From contig NZ_WOTA01000018.1 in assembly GCF_011516825.1 (NCBI RefSeq), positions 26,798-90,797 on the forward strand: a DNA stretch of 64,000 nt. The letters run 5' to 3'. A program made the position numbers and the translations under genes. Within the stretch, counting starts at the first letter, position 1. Each line of letters begins with the position of its first letter. This DNA is from Acetobacter oeni. GTDB taxonomy: Bacteria; Pseudomonadota; Alphaproteobacteria; Acetobacterales; Acetobacteraceae. This document shows, in pieces, positions 35,807 to 44,227 of the stretch. The notes beneath the pieces are model-generated. The model saw only the letters and a list, made by a program, of their open reading frames with translations. It did no database searches and was not told the origin of the DNA.

Positions 35807-36018
35807 TCATGTATCTTGTGTGTTGCTAAATTATTAAGTGTCGCAAAGTCAAGTAAACCCACGTCAGTGCCCCGCTGCACAATACGCAACGCTCGGCGGA
35901 TCAGCCGGTTCTGCGCCCCACACCACCGGTAAAACCGTCCCCCCTTATCAACTCGTTTCGGAAAATCACTGACTCTGAAAGCCATGTTTCTCAGTCCTGG
36001 TAGCCACCCGCCCGAAAT

Positions 36019-36032
36019 TTGACCCAGATCAA
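36019..36032 (+). promoter_or_regulatory. FNR/FixK-type box upstream of hsp20
   Basis: TTGAC-CCAG-ATCAA matches TTGAT-N4-ATCAA at nine of ten defined positions, with further symmetry outside (TTTGAC...ATCAAAG). It lies 153 bp before the hsp20 start, a position compatible with activation of an upstream promoter. Confidence 0.6.
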
Positions 36033-36067
36033 AGAGATGGCATCAGCCGGATGATACGCCAAAAACA

Positions 36068-36106
36068 GCGGCTATCCCTGTGTGCGAAACACTCAGGGAT
36101 AGCCGC
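36068..36106. terminator. Long perfect hairpin upstream of hsp20
   Basis: 13-bp perfect stem GCGGCTATCCCTG / CAGGGATAGCCGC, extended after one mismatch by three more pairs, with a 5-nt loop. On the minus strand it is followed by TGTTTTTGG, so it can end minus-strand transcription coming from 37909 and shield the sulfide operon. On the plus strand it would lie in the hsp20 leader. Confidence 0.6.
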
Positions 36107-36184
36107 AGCGCCTGTGTGCCATCGCCCTGCCCCGGGGAGTGATGACAGGGCGTGTTCTGACCCGGGTCATGGGAGGACAGTATT

Positions 36185-36679
36185 ATGGTCAGTCAGGGAA
36201 ATGGCGGACGTCCGCAGGTCGTGCGCGTGCCGGCAGGCATGGTGCGCGTGGCCGATCCGTTCACCGCGCTGGAGCGCCAGATGGTGCGCCTGTTCGATGA
36301 CTTCAAAGACCCGTCGGCCCCGGCCGGCGCCCAGAAAGCTGCCGGACGCATCGGCGCCACGGATGTCACCGAAGATGCAAAAGGCTACACCATCAGCATC
36401 GAAGTGCCAGGCTGCGCGGAAAGCGACGTCAAACTGTCAGCAACAAACGGTATGCTGACGGTCAGCGGCGAAAAGAAACGCCCGGAAGTCGCCGAAGGCA
36501 CAAAGCAGCATCTCGCCGGACGCTGGTTCGCCTCTTTCGAGGATTCTTTCGCAATCCCCGAAGACGCCGACGCCGACAAGATCTCCGCCAGCATGAAAAA
36601 CGGCGTTCTGACAGTCACGCTGCCACGCAGGCCGGAAATCAAGCCCGCCGAACGCACGATTTCAATTAAGGCCGGTTAA
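36185..36679 (+). CDS. Small heat-shock protein Hsp20
   Basis: 164-residue small chaperone. The alpha-crystallin domain runs from about 57 to 160: ATDVTEDAKGYTISIEVPG, then MLTVSGEKKRPE, FEDSFAIPEDADADKISA and MKNGVLTVTLPR. The N-terminal arm is about 50 residues. A strong ribosome site GGGAGGA precedes ATG 36185. The 5' leader has a second hairpin (CGCCCTG 36123-36129 with CAGGGCG 36146-36152), and an FNR-like box lies upstream. Expression under low oxygen or heat is therefore possible. No CIRCE element is seen. Confidence 0.93.
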   Translation: MVSQGNGGRPQVVRVPAGMVRVADPFTALERQMVRLFDDFKDPSAPAGAQKAAGRIGATDVTEDAKGYTISIEVPGCAESDVKLSATNGMLTVSGEKKRPEVAEGTKQHLAGRWFASFEDSFAIPEDADADKISASMKNGVLTVTLPRRPEIKPAERTISIKAG

Positions 36680-36742
36680 CATCTGACCGCTCTTCCGGCC
36701 GGGCTGCCTCGCCCGACCGGAGAGCCCAAACCGGCCCTGGCC

Positions 36743-37909
36743 TCATGCATGATCGAGCGGAGAAGGCCCGGCATCGATCTTCGCGACAAAAAGCCAGACC
36801 GGATAAATCACCGACTGTGTGCCACCCTGAAACCCATGCGTCCGGTTCTGCTGTGTGGCCGGAATCCAGAGACGGTGATCGTGATCGATCCACATGGCAT
36901 CCGACCAGATCAGCCTCGGATCGGCGACAAAAACCGATACATGCCGGTCCGGCGTAATGCGCAGGATGCGGCGATGGTTCACGTCCGACAGATAAAGCAC
37001 GCCATTCGCATCAATCGCGGTGCCCCCCGTGGTGCCGGTCTCAAGCCAAGGCACCAGCCCGGTGGCAAGCGCGGCAGAACCGACACTCTCATGATCGAGC
37101 AGAGCCGTCTCAATCCGGGCCAGCGGACCGGCGCACGACTGAACATAAAGATACCGGCCATCCGGCGTGACCTCAAGCTGATCAGCCTGCACCCGCAACA
37201 GCTTCCCCGCGTCGTTGCGCAGCAGACGCCCGTCCGCCCGCATCGGTTTACGATCGGTCAGAAGCGGATGCCTGTCGAGCACGCGGCGCACCCGGCCCGT
37301 GGCGATATTCACCACCAGCAGCCCCGCGGCCCCGGCATCGGTCGCATAAAGATTCGGACCGTTAAACCGGATGTCGTCAATATAACTGTCGGCGCGAAGA
37401 CCACCCGCCAGATCGTACGTGCGGAGCAGCGTCCCCTTCGCCGGATCGAACACGAACAGCCGCGCGGCCCCGGCCACGACAGGCCGGTCAATCCCCGGCG
37501 CCCCGGCATCGATCACCCAGAGATTGCCGTCCGGCCCGATCCGAATGGCATTGACCTGAAAAAACCCATCGGCCGGCGTCCAGGACGGACTATGCAGCGC
37601 GTTCCACTGAGCATCCGGAAAAGGCCGGAGAACGCTGCCAGGTAAAAGACGCGCCACCTGAATACCGGGCCGGTCGCAGGACGGAAAACAGACAAAAACC
37701 TGACCGTCAGACGTCGTCGTCACACCGTTCCAGATACGGTCCGCCTGCGCGACAGGCACCAGCTTCGGGTCCGGCACATCCGGAGAACCGGGCGGCAACG
37801 GCCGGGCCGCCTCGATGTTCAGAGGCAGCGCGCGCGTCGCGGCCCGCGCCGGAAATGTACCAATCGTGGCGAGACCCGCCACAGTCGTGAGAATCTGACG
37901 TCGGTACAT
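36743..37909 (-). CDS. Exported yellow/major-royal-jelly-family protein
   Basis: 388-residue secreted beta-propeller protein. A signal peptide MYRRQILTTVAGLATIGTFPARA covers residues 1-23. Recognisable MRJP/yellow family text includes RIWNGVTTTSDGQVFVCFP, WNALHSPSWTPADGFFQVNAIRIGPDGNLWVIDAG, YIDDIRFNGPNLYATDAG and IWSDAMWIDHDHRLWIPA. Bacterial members are often annotated as L-dopachrome tautomerase-related or SMP-30/gluconolactonase-like, and real activities are unknown. Converges with hsp20, 63 bp apart. The 171 bp between this gene and the aldehyde dehydrogenase show nothing clear. Confidence 0.85.
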   Translation of the reverse strand: MYRRQILTTVAGLATIGTFPARAATRALPLNIEAARPLPPGSPDVPDPKLVPVAQADRIWNGVTTTSDGQVFVCFPSCDRPGIQVARLLPGSVLRPFPDAQWNALHSPSWTPADGFFQVNAIRIGPDGNLWVIDAGAPGIDRPVVAGAARLFVFDPAKGTLLRTYDLAGGLRADSYIDDIRFNGPNLYATDAGAAGLLVVNIATGRVRRVLDRHPLLTDRKPMRADGRLLRNDAGKLLRVQADQLEVTPDGRYLYVQSCAGPLARIETALLDHESVGSAALATGLVPWLETGTTGGTAIDANGVLYLSDVNHRRILRITPDRHVSVFVADPRLIWSDAMWIDHDHRLWIPATQQNRTHGFQGGTQSVIYPVWLFVAKIDAGPSPLDHA

Positions 37910-38080
37910 TCACGGCTCCCTGATTGCGCGCATAACGCTACAGGATCAGGTTATGCCGCAAAAATCGCGGAGCGCCAGATGCAGCCTGCTATGCGACAAT
38001 CAGCGCCCCGCATCCGGTCCGGGCGCGGTTCGGCTCCGGCCATCCCCGGCCAGAGCAACAGCCCCCGTCAGACGCGTCTC

Positions 38081-39451
38081 TCAGGCAACCCGGATCAGCT
38101 TTTTGTTGAGGAACTCCTCAATCCCGAGCGATGACAACTCACGCCCGTAGCCTGAGTTTTTCACCCCGCCAAACGGCAGCGCTGGCGACCCGGCCATGTT
38201 GGCGTTGACCGACACCATCCCCGTCTCGATCTCCTCGGCAATCCTGTATCCACGATCAGCATCTTTCGTGAACACCGTCCCGCCAAGCCCGTAAGGCGAG
38301 TCATTGGCGAGATCGATCGCCTCCCGCTCGCTGCCAACGCGATAAACAGTCGCAACCGGACCGAAAATCTCCTGATAGTAAACCGGATTATCTTTCGTCA
38401 CCCCCGTCAGGATGGCCGCCGTCATAAAGAAGCCGTCCCGCCTGATCCGCTCCCCGCCGGTCACAAGAGTCGCGCCCCCCTTCACAGCCTCGCCGATCTG
38501 CGAAAGCGTCAGATCAAGCTGCTTTTCGCTGCTCATCGGACCATGCGTGCTCTCCGGGGCCATCGGATCGCCAGGCCGGAACGCCTCAACCTTCTCCTTC
38601 AGACGCGCGATAAACGTATCGGCAACCGATTCATGCACAATCATGCGCTTCGCCGCCGTGCAGACCTGACCATTGTTGGACATCCGGCCTCGAACCGCAC
38701 AGCCTAGGGCCCGATCCAGATCCGCATCCTCAAGAACGATAAAGGCGTCACTGCCGCCCAGTTCCATCGTGTCCTTCTTCAGTGCCGCGCCCGCCTGCGC
38801 CGCCACGGCCCTGCCGGCCCGCTCACTACCCGTCAGCGCAACGCCGCGCACCCGGCTGTCGGCAATCAGTTCCGCCGACTGATCGTTGCTCAGGAAAACA
38901 TTGGTATAAATACCCTGCGGACCACCGGCTTCCGGAAACAGCGCCGCGAACGCCTCGGCGCACTGAGGCACATTCGGCGCATGTTTCGCGATCACGACAT
39001 TCCCCGCCACAAGGTTAGGCGCCGCAACACGGGCAAGCTGGTAATAAGGATAGTTCCAGGGCTCGATGCAGTAAATTATCCCGAGCGGCTGACTGAGCAA
39101 CACTGCCTTCCCGGAATCAACCGCAAGCTTCTGCGGCGCAAGAAATTTTTCCGCCTCCCGCGCATAGTATTCCAGGATCTGCGCGGTGAACTCGACCTCA
39201 CCACGGGCCTCGGTGAAAAGCTTCCCCATCTCCGTCGTAATCAGCCCGGCATGCCTGTCCAGGTCACGCCGCAGGATCGCGGCAGCCCGGCTGACAACCG
39301 CACAACGCTCAGCAATGCTGCGACGCCTCCAGTCCGACCGGTAAGTCTCCTGCGCGACATCAAGGAAACGGGCCTTTTCAGCGTCCGTATGCGTGGAAAA
39401 TGTCTTTTCGACCTTTCCGGTGGTCGGGTTGAGAGTCTGATAAGCCGTCAT
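38081..39451 (-). CDS. NAD(P)-dependent aldehyde dehydrogenase, succinate-semialdehyde dehydrogenase-like
   Basis: 456-residue aldehyde dehydrogenase. The catalytic Glu is in MELGGSDAFIV near 228, the catalytic Cys in NNGQVCTAAKR near 262, and the Rossmann segment IEPWNYPYYQ near 129. The start ITTEMGKLFTEARGEVEF and the short length are typical of the GabD/SSADH-like branch that lacks the N-terminal extension. Physiological substrate not fixed. Monocistronic in appearance, with an inverted repeat about 95 bp upstream that may be an operator. Confidence 0.9.
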   Translation of the reverse strand: MTAYQTLNPTTGKVEKTFSTHTDAEKARFLDVAQETYRSDWRRRSIAERCAVVSRAAAILRRDLDRHAGLITTEMGKLFTEARGEVEFTAQILEYYAREAEKFLAPQKLAVDSGKAVLLSQPLGIIYCIEPWNYPYYQLARVAAPNLVAGNVVIAKHAPNVPQCAEAFAALFPEAGGPQGIYTNVFLSNDQSAELIADSRVRGVALTGSERAGRAVAAQAGAALKKDTMELGGSDAFIVLEDADLDRALGCAVRGRMSNNGQVCTAAKRMIVHESVADTFIARLKEKVEAFRPGDPMAPESTHGPMSSEKQLDLTLSQIGEAVKGGATLVTGGERIRRDGFFMTAAILTGVTKDNPVYYQEIFGPVATVYRVGSEREAIDLANDSPYGLGGTVFTKDADRGYRIAEEIETGMVSVNANMAGSPALPFGGVKNSGYGRELSSLGIEEFLNKKLIRVA

Positions 39452-39545
39452 CGTTTCTCTTTCCTGTTACACCGTTGCCCGTTACGCCGGCCACCTGGCC
39501 CGGGTTGCGGAGACTGAGACGAAGCCGGTTCAGAAGTAACACAGG

Positions 39546-39567
39546 TCTGTATTATATTCGATACAGA
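39546..39567 (-). promoter_or_regulatory. Inverted repeat upstream of aldehyde dehydrogenase gene
   Basis: TCTGTAT and ATACAGA separated by eight AT-rich bases, about 95 bp before the start. Spacing and symmetry fit a dimeric repressor site. Confidence 0.45.
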
Positions 39568-39679
39568 TCAGACCGTTTTTGCCGCACCGCCTGCCACGGG
39601 CCTCTCAATATCGGATACCGGGAATGACCCGACGACATCCTCCGGCCCACCTGACCCGTCCGCAGAGCGGGCGGGCGGG

Positions 39680-40456
39680 TCACGGCACGAAGTCCCGCCG
39701 CTGCGCCGCCACCAGCATCTCCGGAATCAGATCCGTCTCCGGCAGATTCTTCCATAATCTGCGCGGCATTTCCGAGCGCATGGCCTTCAGCTTGATCCGC
39801 GCCGGATTAAAAACCGACCGGTAATACGTGTGCCAGAGCTGCTCCGTCTCATCCTCAACCGTCTCACGCACACACACCTCCCGCGTCACGACACACGCCG
39901 CGTCATCCTGAGCGATCGACCCCTTCGGCGTCAGGATCAGCCAGTTCATGTCCGTAAAACGCCCGCTGAAAAACGGCGCGACAAGCTCCAGAATGTGATG
40001 CTCCGGCTCATACCACGCCAGAAAATGACGCATGTTGCTTCCCGGACTCCGCTTCTCCCTGAACCGGACATAGGATTTCATATCGTGCACGTCCCGCCTG
40101 ATCTGCCGCGCCAGATAACCCGCCGCGGCAATATCCGGATCGGTCGCCACACGAAGCAGATCCGGCTGACGCAGACTCCGCCACAACACCCTGTAAGCCA
40201 GCGCGAAACGATCCTCCGATGTATGACAGAGAATACGCCGCAAAAGCCCGAGACAATCCCGCCGGACCGTCCCCCCCGCGCCCGCCGCCACGTCAGCAAC
40301 AGCCTCGCCCTCAGCAAAAAGATCATCCTGCGCGGACCGGACGCGCCACTCCACCCGCTCCGGCGGAACGCCATGCTTCAGAAGCCGCCTCGCATGATCA
40401 CGCCACATCTCAAACGATGCCTCCGGTGGCAAGGCGATACGATACGGAAGACTCAC
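39680..40456 (-). CDS. DUF4130 / TIGR03915-type DNA-repair protein
   Basis: 258-residue protein of the TIGR03915 (DUF4130) family: FEMWRDHARRLLKHGVPPERVEW, YLARQIRRDVHDMKSYVRFRE, FLAWYEPEHHILELVAPFF and FNPARIKLKAMRSEMPRRLWKNLPE. The last element is diagnostic. In many genomes it is fused to a UdgX-type uracil-DNA-binding domain, and here the C-terminal glycosylase part is absent. It overlaps the radical-SAM gene by 4 bp, its standard partner. The biochemical role is not established, and a DNA-repair link is supported by the LexA box upstream. Confidence 0.88.
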   Translation of the reverse strand: MSLPYRIALPPEASFEMWRDHARRLLKHGVPPERVEWRVRSAQDDLFAEGEAVADVAAGAGGTVRRDCLGLLRRILCHTSEDRFALAYRVLWRSLRQPDLLRVATDPDIAAAGYLARQIRRDVHDMKSYVRFREKRSPGSNMRHFLAWYEPEHHILELVAPFFSGRFTDMNWLILTPKGSIAQDDAACVVTREVCVRETVEDETEQLWHTYYRSVFNPARIKLKAMRSEMPRRLWKNLPETDLIPEMLVAAQRRDFVP

Positions 40457-41685
40457 AACAGCGACAACTGAGCCGGCGGCGGCGCAAACAGCGCTTTCAG
40501 ATCCACCCGATCCGTCAGCCGCACCGGACGCCAGTCCGGCGTCGTGATAAACGGACGCACCTTCCGAAGACTGATCCGCAACCGCTCCAGATCCTCCAGC
40601 CGCAGCGTGCGATGCTTCCGCGCCGACAGCAGAGCCCCGACACTGCGCGGCCCGATCCCCGGAATCCGCAACAGCATCTCCCGCTCCGCCCGGTTGACGT
40701 CCACCGGAAACATCGCCCGATGATCCAGCGCCCAGACCAGCTTCGGGTCCATCCCCAGATCCAGCATCCCGTCCGGACGTCCGGCCGTCAGCTCCTGAAA
40801 ATCAAAGCCATAGAAACGAAAAAGCCAGTCCGCCTGATAAAGACGATGCTCACGCAGCAGCGGCGGCCGGATCAGCGGCAGCTTCGCGGATGCATCCGGA
40901 ATCGGACTGAACGCGGAATAATACACCCGCCGCAGCCGGTACCCGGTGTAAAGCGTGGAACTGCTCGAAAGAATGTCATGATCCGTCGCGGCATCCGCCC
41001 CCACGATCATCTGCGTGCTCTGTCCCCCCGGCGCGAAACGCGGCGCTTTCCGGCCGGATGGCGCTTTCTCTGTCGCCGCCTCCATCCGCTGCCGGATATG
41101 CCCCATCGCCCCCCGTATCCCGGCCGCGCTCTTCTCCGGTGCGTACTGCGACAGCCCCTGCTCCGTCGGCATCTCGACATTGATCGAGAGCCGGTCAGCA
41201 TAAAGCCCCGCCTCCGCCAGCAGCTCCGGCGAAGCGTCCGGAATGGTCTTCAGATGAATATACCCCCGAAACCCATGCTCAAGACGCAGCACGCGTGCCA
41301 CCCGAACCAGCTCCTCCATCGTATAATCGGAAGACCGGATAATCCCGGACGACAGAAACAGCCCCTCGATATAGTTGCGTCGGTAAAATTCCAGCGTCAG
41401 CCAGACAATATCCTCAACCGAAAACCGCGCCCGCTCCGTGCCCGACGAAATCCGGTTGATGCAGTACGCACAGTCATAAATACAGAAATTCGTCATCAGG
41501 ATCTTCAGCAGCGACACACACCGCCCGTCCGGCGTAAACGCATGACAGATCCCGCTGCGCTCCGTCGATCCCAGCCCCTTCCCATCCTTCCCGCCACGCT
41601 TCTCCGTCCCGCCCGACGCGCAGGACGCATCGTACTTCGCCGCGTCAGACAGAATGGCCAGCCGTTCGGAGAAAGTGCGCTTCAT
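40453..41685 (-). CDS. Putative DNA modification/repair radical-SAM protein (TIGR03916)
   Basis: 410-residue radical-SAM protein. The [4Fe-4S]/SAM cluster motif is C68-x3-C72-x2-C75 in NFCIYDCAYC. A helix-hairpin-helix DNA-binding element follows in LLRIPGIGPRSVGALLSARK near 352-371. The N terminus begins RTFSERLAILSDAAKYDASCAS, diagnostic of this family. It is the first gene of a two-gene operon with the DUF4130 protein. A GTTC-N7-GTTC LexA box overlaps the region 5-19 bp before its start codon, so SOS control is likely. Confidence 0.9.
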   Translation of the reverse strand: MKRTFSERLAILSDAAKYDASCASGGTEKRGGKDGKGLGSTERSGICHAFTPDGRCVSLLKILMTNFCIYDCAYCINRISSGTERARFSVEDIVWLTLEFYRRNYIEGLFLSSGIIRSSDYTMEELVRVARVLRLEHGFRGYIHLKTIPDASPELLAEAGLYADRLSINVEMPTEQGLSQYAPEKSAAGIRGAMGHIRQRMEAATEKAPSGRKAPRFAPGGQSTQMIVGADAATDHDILSSSSTLYTGYRLRRVYYSAFSPIPDASAKLPLIRPPLLREHRLYQADWLFRFYGFDFQELTAGRPDGMLDLGMDPKLVWALDHRAMFPVDVNRAEREMLLRIPGIGPRSVGALLSARKHRTLRLEDLERLRISLRKVRPFITTPDWRPVRLTDRVDLKALFAPPPAQLSLL

Positions 41686-41689
41686 AGTT

Positions 41690-41704
41690 GTTCATGTTAT
41701 GTTC
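41690..41704 (-). promoter_or_regulatory. LexA (SOS) box of the radical-SAM operon
   Basis: GTTC-ATGTTAT-GTTC (GAAC-N7-GAAC on the minus strand) is an exact match to the alphaproteobacterial LexA consensus, starting 5 bp upstream of the radical-SAM start codon. The second GTTC is also the left arm of a palindrome GTTCTC-ACCA-GAGAAC at 41701-41716. Confidence 0.8.
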
Positions 41705-41811
41705 TCACCAGAGAACCGTCAATAACTCTGTTTCCCACCCCCTGAGACTCCGGCTTTTTCATTACGCTCCCGTGTGATAGCGATGCACCCGAACCGGCAG
41801 AGGATGGCAGC

Positions 41812-43233
41812 ATGTCACGTGTTTCACGCATCGGACCCGCACTCACGGCTTTTGCTCTCACGCTTGCCGTCACCCGGGCGCACGCAGCTCCCGAACCGAA
41901 ACTCCTCGTGCAAAACGCCACGATCTTCTCCATGGCCCCCGACCAGCCCGCCCCGTTCCACGGCTGGTTCACCGTCAGCACCGACGGCACGCTGGAGCGC
42001 CTCCGCCCCGGCGACCCGCCACCCGGCTTAAAAGCGCGAACCATCTTCGATGCCCATAATCACTGGATCATGCCCGGCTTCATCTCCGCCCACAGCCACC
42101 TCTGGCAGGCCGCCTGGCGGGGCCTCGCCGCCGATCAAACCCTCACCGGCTGGCTGACCGCCCTCTATGGCGAAACCGCCAGCCGGGCACAGCCGGAGGA
42201 TTTCTACTGGTTCACCCTCTCCGGCGCCCTCGACCACCTCCTGCACGGCGTCACCACAGCCTATAATTTTAATCGCGGTGCCCCTCCCCTGGACGCCGAC
42301 GGCACGGAAGCCATCGACCGCGCCTCCTTCCGGGGCGAAGCCGATTCCGGCATCCGCTTCGTCCACGGTATCGACGCCACGGACGGCGAACCCGGCACAC
42401 CCGCCGACGCTCTCCGTCACGTCGGCGGATTTCTGAAATGGAGCCGGACGCAGTCCGGCAGGGACAGGATGCTGTCCGTCATGCTGAACGGCGTCGCCGC
42501 CTTCCGTCCCACCATCGAAGACGCGCGAACCGAAGCCCTCGTGATGAAAACATATCACCTCGGCAATCAGTCACATTATCTGGAACCACCCGATAAAATC
42601 GAGGAAGAACAGAAGAAGTTTCCCTGGTTCATCCAGACCGGACTGCTCGGACCGGACCTGATCTTCGGGCATTTCATCCACACCACCCCGGACATCATCG
42701 CCCGAACCGCACAGGCCCATGCCGCCATGGCCTGGAACCCGCTCTCAAACGGCCGCCTCGCCTCCGGCGTTCCGGATATTCCCGCTTATCTCAGGGCAGG
42801 AATCAGAGTGGGCATGGGCGTGGACGGAGAAGCCAGCGCCGATCTCGTCGATCCCTTCGAAAACATGCGCGCCGGCCTCTACGCCATCCGCGACAAATAC
42901 CAGAACGCCGCCATCATGAGCCCCGCCGATGTCGTGCATCTGCACACCGCCGGCAGCGCCGGCGTGCTCGGAGAAACCACCCGCCTCGGCACCCTGGAGC
43001 CCGGAAAATACGCCGATTTCCTCGTTATCGACCCCACATATTTCGGTCATGTCTTCGACCCGTACGCCACACTCGTCTTCGTAGCGTCAGAACAGGATCT
43101 GGAGCGTGTCTATATCGGCGGCGAACAGATGACCGATCACGGCCATCTGCTGCGCCAGGATCTGCAACACGTCCAGGCCGAGACGGACCGCCGTGTGGCC
43201 GCTGCCCTGCAAAAGCCGGTCCCGGCAAAATAA
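41812..43233 (+). CDS. Exported amidohydrolase-family metal-dependent hydrolase
   Basis: 473-residue amidohydrolase. A signal peptide (MSRVSRIGPALTAFALTLAVTRAHA) covers residues 1-25, so it is periplasmic, unusual for the family. The metal-binding H94-x-H96 is in ISAHSHLWQAAWRG after MPGF. Later motifs are FGHFIHTTPDIIARTAQ, MAWNPLSNGRL and MGVDGEASADL (the Asp ligand). The C-terminal cap LGTLEPGKYADFLVID is typical of the chlorohydrolase/TRZ branch. Substrate unknown. It converges with the glycerophosphodiesterase gene 46 bp away. Confidence 0.86.
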   Translation: MSRVSRIGPALTAFALTLAVTRAHAAPEPKLLVQNATIFSMAPDQPAPFHGWFTVSTDGTLERLRPGDPPPGLKARTIFDAHNHWIMPGFISAHSHLWQAAWRGLAADQTLTGWLTALYGETASRAQPEDFYWFTLSGALDHLLHGVTTAYNFNRGAPPLDADGTEAIDRASFRGEADSGIRFVHGIDATDGEPGTPADALRHVGGFLKWSRTQSGRDRMLSVMLNGVAAFRPTIEDARTEALVMKTYHLGNQSHYLEPPDKIEEEQKKFPWFIQTGLLGPDLIFGHFIHTTPDIIARTAQAHAAMAWNPLSNGRLASGVPDIPAYLRAGIRVGMGVDGEASADLVDPFENMRAGLYAIRDKYQNAAIMSPADVVHLHTAGSAGVLGETTRLGTLEPGKYADFLVIDPTYFGHVFDPYATLVFVASEQDLERVYIGGEQMTDHGHLLRQDLQHVQAETDRRVAAALQKPVPAK

Positions 43234-43279
43234 ACCGGACCCGCACAAACCAGATGCGACCACCCCGGCCGCCGGTACG

Positions 43280-44227
43280 TTAATGCGCACGATCCCGGTG
43301 AAGAAAACGCAGCAGCGCTTCCGGCTCATCGGTCTGGATCATGGAAACCCCCGACCGGATCAGCCACCCCCACACCGCATCCGGATCTCTCAGCCCCTCA
43401 ATATCACCCCGGCCGGTTCCGATAAATCCATCCCACAACGTGTTGTTCCACAACCTCACATGCTGGAACCGCGCCTCGGCCGCAAGCGCCGGAAGCACCG
43501 CCGCTGGCATGCGCGGCACCTCATAGCCGACCACTTTCCGTGTGCCGCTCCCCTGCTGGCGAACAATCCGGACAAGATCGGACCCGCTCTCATCGCCAGA
43601 TGACAGAATCGGCATGAACGGCACGCGATTATAAGGTGGCAGCCCCGCCAGAGACGGACTGTTCACGCCCGCCCCGGTTTTGACGATCACCCGATCAGCG
43701 GCGCCCGCCTCCACCACAGCCGCAATCACCTCGGCATAGATCGCGTCCTTGACATCAAGATTCAGAACGATCTTCGTCCCGGCCCGCGCCAGCATCTCAG
43801 CCAGCGTCGGAATCGTCCGGTTCGTCAGCGCCGCCCCCGGCCCGCCCTCATTTTCGCGAAGATGCAGTTTTCCGATTGCGGCCAGCGTCAGATCCGAAAC
43901 GCGCCCATGCCCGTCCGTCACCCGGTCAACCGTGGCATCATGAATCATGACCAGCGCGCCATCCCGGGTCCGCCGCACATCCGTTTCCATGACATCCACG
44001 CCCAGAGCAACGCAATGATCGAGCGCATCAAAGGAATTTTCCGAAGCCTCCGAAAGTCCCCGCCAGGGCGCCGCGTTATGGCACCCCCTATGCGCCACCA
44101 CAACCGGCCCGCCCTCCGGATCGGCAATCCGCCGCGTCAGGTCCGTCGCAAACGCACTCCCGACCGGGCTCAACATGCAAAACGCAAGAGCGATCCGCGC
44201 GCCGACCCGCAGTTTCCTGTTCCTCAC
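43280..44227 (-). CDS. Exported glycerophosphodiester phosphodiesterase
   Basis: 315-residue GDPD. Signal peptide ends SAFA at residue 27. Active-site residues are visible: H46-R47 in VVAHRG, E62 and N64 in EASENS, E81 and D83 in METDVR, H96-D97 in MIHDATVDR. It hydrolyses glycerophosphodiesters to glycerol-3-phosphate and an alcohol, outside the cytoplasm. Start is GTG 44227, overlapping the TonB receptor stop by 4 bp, so the two are coupled. With the divergent phospholipase C it suggests phosphate or lipid-headgroup scavenging. Confidence 0.92.
   Translation of the reverse strand: MRNRKLRVGARIALAFCMLSPVGSAFATDLTRRIADPEGGPVVVAHRGCHNAAPWRGLSEASENSFDALDHCVALGVDVMETDVRRTRDGALVMIHDATVDRVTDGHGRVSDLTLAAIGKLHLRENEGGPGAALTNRTIPTLAEMLARAGTKIVLNLDVKDAIYAEVIAAVVEAGAADRVIVKTGAGVNSPSLAGLPPYNRVPFMPILSSGDESGSDLVRIVRQQGSGTRKVVGYEVPRMPAAVLPALAAEARFQHVRLWNNTLWDGFIGTGRGDIEGLRDPDAVWGWLIRSGVSMIQTDEPEALLRFLHRDRAH

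Noticed and set aside
35767..35985. 72-codon minus-strand ORF upstream of the persulfide dioxygenase
   Set aside because: No recognisable family, no ribosome site, and it runs into the dioxygenase gene. The region is better explained as promoter DNA.
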